From positions 1 to 64,000 of the forward strand of contig JACKQL020000002.1 in assembly GCA_018296165.2 (NCBI GenBank): a stretch of 64,000 nt of DNA, given 5' to 3'. Below are positions 58,784 through 64,000 of this stretch, piece by piece. This stretch comes from Termitomyces sp. T153. Taxonomy: Eukaryota; Basidiomycota; Agaricomycetes; Agaricales; Lyophyllaceae. Position 1 is the stretch's first letter; every line of letters begins with the position of its first letter. A program made the translations under genes and the position numbers. The notes under the pieces are model-generated. The model made no database searches and was not told where the DNA came from. It was given only the letters and a program-made list of their open reading frames with translations.

Positions 58784-59975
58784 TGTCACGACCCGTCCCC
58801 TGGAACCCCGCACATCATCCAGCAACCCCCCGATTCCCCAAAACCCCCGATGCTCTGCCAAACTTCCGCCCATGCCCTGCACCTATTTCAGTTAACCCCA
58901 ATGCAACCCTGGCTAACTCCGATGCCTCCCCAGCTAACTCTGACGCCTCCCCGGCTAACTCCGACAGCCCCCTGGCCAACTTCGACGCCTTCCCTGCAGC
59001 CACTGACACTTACCCTGGATCTCCCGAACCCCGAGAACCACCCCCATTGTTCCCAATCTTTGCCACCCATCATCAACTCAACACTCTGGTTCCTCCGACC
59101 CATTCCGGAGTATCACGACAACCTCGGGGTGACCCACGTTCCCAAATGATCCCATCAACATATCAGTGCGGCCCAACCCTCGATTGCAACCAACACCTGC
59201 CCACTCCATCGAGCTCTGCCAAGCCCCGCCGCCGCAGCCAACATACCCCGAAGTTCTCCGGTAGTCAGTATATAAGACGTTGAGTAGCTCTTTGTACTCT
59301 AGTCTTGATATTGCTTGACATTACCTATGGTCTGATTGTTTCCTTTTTGTGTTTCGTGTCTCGTTTTCTTATCTCAGTCTCCCAGTCTTATCTCAGTCTC
59401 CCGGTCTTATCTCAGTCTCCCGGTCTTGTCTTGTCTCCATTTCATTATCATTCTTGTTATTGTTTCGTATCTCCACTCGAATCTACTCTTGTTCCATATC
59501 AACTCCATTCCATTTCATCTGACGCTGTCTCGGTGACTCCGTCTGGCCATTGTGCCCAAGTCTTCATCAACCTTAACGACCTCACAAACTCCGCGACTAC
59601 GATTATGAACCCCGACACTCTTTCACCAGGTCCGAACCTCACTCTTCACTCGGTCCCGGACTCCATCAACTCCAATTGATCTCCCATCAAACCTCGGCTC
59701 CGCTCCCATTGGGCACACAGCTGCCTACTCCTTCGCTTCCACGAATCTCCCATATGGTCTTCTGCCTGAACCCCGCCAAGCCCATTCCGTTTCCTTGCAA
59801 TCCGACTTCTCCAGACCTCCCCGGATTTGTCCAGATCACATCCCACTGACTATCCGCACAAGCCATCAGTGCCCGGAATGCTTCGAGTGTTTGGTTGCCA
59901 GTGCAAGGGGATCACGCCTGCCTAGTAAGGACTCACCCAGTGCAGCTGAGCCCCCGAGGTCAGCGGAACCTGACA
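58784..59975 (-). mobile_element. Solo LTR, young GC-rich copy
   Basis: Plus-strand ends are TGTCACGACCCG and GGAACCTGACA (1,192 bases). The perfect 5-base target duplication AGTAC is on both sides (58779-58783, 59976-59980). It is the reverse orientation of the copies at 42018 and 60654. It retains many CG dinucleotides where the other copies have TG or CA. It contains 21-base tandem units (about 58910-59010). Confidence 0.9.
58905..59010. repeat. 21-base tandem units inside the LTR
   Basis: About five units of the CTAACTCCGATGCCTCCCCAG type. On the minus strand they read as a seven-residue ASELAGE-type repeat, which is probably coincidental coding. Confidence 0.8.
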
Positions 59976-59980
59976 AGTAC

Positions 59981-60653
59981 AGCAATAAAAAGTACATGAA
60001 TAAAAGTACAACACCAATTTTAAAAGAAAGCAATGCACAGCAGACAATAACCATGAATAGCATTGTAGCAATCAGTAAAGTCATTTGTAAGCAGTCCAGT
60101 GTAGTCCATTTCATAGGAAGTAAGCAGTCAGCAGTCCAGTCAATAGGGGAACATCCAGTAATTGAGAAATTCTCAAGTGAGACCCTTACTGCCATCTCAA
60201 CCCTTGCTGCCACCACAAATTGCTGTTTTGCCTTGACCTTTGCCACCACCCTGAATTGCTGTCTTGCTGCCTTGACCTGCATCACTACCCTGCCCCAAAG
60301 TCTTCATTTGATCTGTACTAGTTTGCTCTTGGCTGTTGTCCCAACCTTGTGCTGCTGCCTTGGATGGAGATCAGATTGTGGAAGTTTCAAGTATTGCTGA
60401 TTTTGAGTTATAGTTGAGTTGCATAACATTGAGAACAGATGCAAAGTTTGGTTTGGGGATTTGATTTAGAATTGACTAGACTCAAGGTTAGCATGAGTGA
60501 CTGAAGAGGTAGGAACATGAGGTTGGACACATAGAGGAGTTGATAGGTAGCTGAGGAGTGTCATCAATAGTTTGGTACTATTCAATGCACCTGTTAGAAA
60601 TTCAGTTAAAATAGTATACTCAATTGCCCAGATTCATTTCTGCTCACCTAGGC
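59981..60653. other. Repeat-block spacer, no gene seen
   Basis: Contains several AGCAGTC/CAGTCCAG repeats (60090-60150) and short frames without motifs. Confidence 0.4.
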
Positions 60654-61688
60654 TGTCAGGTTCTGCTGACCATGGGGGCTCAGCTTAACTGGGTGAGTCC
60701 TTACTAGGCAGACACAATGTCCTGTGCTTATAACTTAGTGCTCTGGGGTGGTCCAGACTCCAGATACTTGCAAGGATGAGTTGAGGGGAGCAGTCTGAGC
60801 AAGTCTGGAGTGGCCCAAGGAAGTCTAAGACCAGGTTTGGTAGGGTTTGAGTTCACAGGCATGCCAGGCACAAGTCTGTAGGCAAATGTATAGATGGTGA
60901 GGCAAGCAGAGGCTTTGCAAGTAATGGGAGTGGAGCCAGAGTTTGATGGGGGATCAATTAAGAGTGATGGGTCTTGGGACCAAGTGTAGGGCAAGGTCCA
61001 GAGTTAGCTTATGAATGTTTGGAGGGTCATAACATATGTGTAGAGTTTGTAATGATGTCAGAGTTGAAAGGAACTTAGGAACAATAAAGGAAATAGAGAT
61101 TAGATGAGGCAAAACAGAGTTGAGACAAGACAGAGACAAGAGCAAATAGAATTGAGACAAGAAACATGAGACTAGAGACAAAAATAGAGAAGAAACATAA
61201 CAAGTAACCACAGGTAATGCAATATCAAGACTAGAGTATGGGATGCTATTCTATGACTTATATACTAGCTACTGGGACTCCTCTAGAGATAGCAGGTCTG
61301 ATGGTGGGGCTTGTTGGGGCTGCACAGAGTTGATGGGTGTCAGTTACAATTGGCTGGTGGGCTGTGGTGATAGACTGATGGGATCAGATGGGAATGCAGG
61401 CTGCTCTGGAGTTGGTGTGATGTTTTAGACTTGGTTGGGTAAGCTGTGGTGGCAAGTCAGTGATGTATGCTGGGGTCAGGAACAGTGTTGGGGGGGGCCT
61501 GCAGGGAATGTGTTGGAGTTTGCCAGAGGAGGCCATCAGGGTTTGCCAGAGAAGCATTGGAGTTAGCTGGGGTGGGTGCTGTGGGTGGACAATGGTTGGG
61601 GTGGGTTGAGGGAGTGTTGGTGGGTACTCTAGGGAGGTGTAGGGCTGCTGGGGAGAGGTCTAGAGGCCTGGAAATGGGTTGTGAAACA
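60654..61688 (+). mobile_element. LTR copy, older
   Basis: Starts TGTCAGGTTCTGCTGAC and ends near GGGTTGTGAAACA, about 1,035 bases. It aligns along its length with 42018-43055. The target duplication is not clean (TAGGC on the left, GGCCA on the right), so the right end may have changed. Confidence 0.78.
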
Positions 61689-64000
61689 GGCCATCCAAAC
61701 TTCTTTTAATGTCTCAAATTTCACCCTGAATATACCATGCCAGACTCTCAAAATCTTCCTCAATGGATGATACAAGTTGAACCAATTGCCTCTTGATTTT
61801 TGTATACTTGTCATCAGAGTTTGCATCAGTGCAAGAATTGTGAGTTCATTTCAAAGAATTCATCTTGGAAGCAGTGCATGGGTAGGACATGATAATAGAG
61901 AGAACTGGACTTGGCAACTTGTGATGTGTCAATGATTGTAGGCATGTGTACCATGATTAGCCAAATCTAATCTAAAGCTATGCAAACAGTCCAACAATAG
62001 TGCTCAATGCTTAGCTAATGATCACAGCAAAATTTCTGTATGACTGACAGTTAAAATTTTGTGTATTTTCTAATGTACAGTATTATTAACATTATGCATA
62101 GTTGAATTTTCAACATCAAAGAGATAACATCATAAAAGGTCCTGTTAAGGAAGAGCCACATTTCTAATCTGATATACATATTGCTATAACATCCACTTGA
62201 AAAAAATTTTAAATGGTTGTTACCTTCATCAATTGTTTGTAAATTTTAATATTAAAAGTCATTATACATATTTATTTGTATTGGAATGAAACAAAGTTCC
62301 CTAAATTACATTTCTTTACAAGTGAATATTAATATTGGATCAACATTGGATACTATTATTCATATGGAATAACATTGTATAGCCACTATAACATTTATTT
62401 GAATAAACTTGGCAAATATTACTCTTGTTCATCATTGAAATGAACTGTATTACTTGTATTATGCTATTAAGGACAATTAATCTACAGTTTTTTATAGTTT
62501 CTTCAGCCAAGAGGTCCAGTGCCATACTTGGACAAATACCAGAGTGACTGCTTTGCTGATGATGTTGAGGATGAGGGGCAAGGATTGTGGTGCACTGATA
62601 TCAGCAAGGAAATTCCATAACCAACACAGCTGTTGACCAGTTTCACTAGCTGTAACAAACTCTGCATGGCTGCTTGGTAAGTTGCCTGCTAAGGCAATTT
62701 CACTTGTGCTCCAGTTGGCTTCACCAAAGATGTATGGGTTTTGAGTGAGTATGAAGAGAGGTGCAGGTGCAGGTGGTGGTGGTAGTGAAGGGTATGGAGC
62801 ATGGGCAGAGGAGGAAAAGTGGCTTGAGAGGGAGATGGAGACAGAGATAGGGGGTGCTGAGGAGGTGCTGGGGGGTGTAGAGGGGCTGTAGGGATTTTGG
62901 TGTGGGAACCAAGGGAAATTATGTGCTTGTGTGTTTTCTTTTCTTTTCTTTTGTGGGTCATGCTGATTTGATATTTTTAAGCATTGTATAATGTGAATAA
63001 GGATGGGGTGAAGGTTACTGTGCTTACTTTTGCAAAGGGGGCAGATAGGCTTGGGGAGATACTTAAGGGTGTTGTGGAGGTTAATGAGAGGCAGAGTCAG
63101 GCAAGGGTTGTTCAGGTGCATTTTGGGTTTCATCACTATGCTAAAACAGCCATATTCATATTTTCATATGTATATGCACTACATGTAAACAACTCTCAGT
63201 CATCCTCAAAGTGCATGAACCCACCTTTGTTGTGATTTTTTTTGGTTGGTCATTGATGTAATTTATTGTAGTTAACATATGTGTATGATTTACTATTTAT
63301 GTATGCATTATGACTTTGATGTATTAAATAGATGCATCCAGTTTGTGGAGTAGGTTGGCAGCAGTACATTTGAAATTGGAGGTGAATATAACAGGTATTC
63401 ACAGGTAAAGTCTGCATGGGAGTTTGTTGAATATTAGAGGAATGGAGAGTATACTTATGCCTGCATGAAATGTGAGAACAGTCACAAGGTTAAACAATGA
63501 CTACAATGACTGTGTCAATGCCTCAACTTACTGGAACTAGCAGTATTATCCACTTGCCCAAAGTATATGAACCTAAGTGGAATTTGAGTTCTAGAATGAC
63601 AGAAAGCATAGTGTACCATTATGTAGAAAAACCTTAAAAAGAGAGCTCTGAACCCTATTACCCCATCTCAATGACTTATTGTCATACAGAGAATGAGTAT
63701 GTCAAACATGAGTGTCTCAATTGATGTGTTTGATTGGTATATCCACAATCATGGAAGGATCAGCTATAATGATTAATCTTATCATTTTTATCAGAAGGAT
63801 AAAGCATTTGCACTATTATAAGCTTGAGTCAGCTCTGATTCAATTTCAAAATAAATCATTGTAATAATTACCCTTTGCAATCTAGCAGTAGGTAACAGAC
63901 CAGTGATGAGACTTTGATGATAGGGGAAGGTTAAGATGGTAACTGCAAGGCCTGCATGTACATATAAATATAGGTACTTGCATATTATGGTCATACAGTG
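61689..64000. other. CpG-poor AT-rich block with copia remnant
   Basis: Mostly AT-rich sequence without genes. The recognisable part is the copia remnant at 62492-62730. Confidence 0.5.
62492..62730 (-). pseudogene. Ty1/copia RNase H remnant
   Basis: Minus strand reads GNLPSSHAEFVTASETGQQL, then CWLWNFLADI and SKAVTLV. This parallels the copia RNase H pattern in which a Ser-Ala-Glu-Ala-Glu block is followed by a Leu/Trp-rich helix and the DNQSA-type strand. Key acidic residues are changed, and it lies in a longer low-complexity frame (to 63136). Confidence 0.6.

Noticed and set aside
62689..63136. Pro/Ser/His-rich minus-strand frame as a gene
   Set aside because: Low-complexity read-through from a copia remnant in a CpG-poor block. 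No start context or conserved motif.

Overview
The window looks like nuclear DNA of a filamentous basidiomycete, most likely an Agaricomycete. The genes are interrupted by many 49-60 base introns. There are lineage-typical families: a NACHT STAND protein with a degenerate WD40 half, F-box proteins, a seven-segment membrane protein of the mushroom-expanded type and a divergent kinase. The tRNA genes carry short introns, and the transposons are Helitrons plus copia and LTR-type elements. All gene models were built by hand by joining reading frames across splice sites. There is no transcript evidence behind them.

Layout. 0.4-4 kb: an ER-type short-chain dehydrogenase, two intron-bearing tRNA-Gly(GCC) genes and an IES2/INO80B-type chromatin-remodelling subunit. 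4.4-5.8 kb: a small inverted-repeat (MITE-like) element and an unknown two-exon gene. 5.9-17.7 kb: an AT-rich, CpG-poor block made of at least four Helitron-related copies lying head to tail. Each copy is marked by a 38-base palindrome followed by a 59-base tandem repeat array. The rightmost copy keeps a nearly whole but broken Rep/PIF1 helicase gene. 17.8-25 kb: the NACHT protein, an RS-domain protein and a protein tyrosine phosphatase. 26.2-27.6 kb: a decayed GH13 alpha-glucosidase followed by tRNA-Gln(TTG). 29.6-40.4 kb: an F-box protein, a seven-TM protein, a small TPR-like protein, an 18-exon metacaspase and a kinase-like protein lacking the catalytic Asp. 40.5-45.5 kb: a second CpG-poor repeat block with a solo LTR. 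45.7-57 kb: a PEBP-family protein, a 2,217-residue low-complexity protein, a frameshifted F-box-type gene and a secreted Gly/Asn-repeat protein. 57.9-64 kb: a third repeat block with copia remnants and two more LTR copies.

How it fits together. The host genes are unrelated housekeeping or lineage-specific genes with no visible pathway cluster. The striking feature is alternation of gene-rich islands with three mutated transposon blocks. In those blocks CpG has been lost, and the arginine codons of the Helitron gene have turned into TGA stops, as expected from methylation-linked C-to-T decay. The most unusual objects are the Helitron array with its compensated palindromes, a 637-base insertion inside one copy that carries two opposed tRNA-like promoter regions, and the micro-exon structure around the metacaspase active site.
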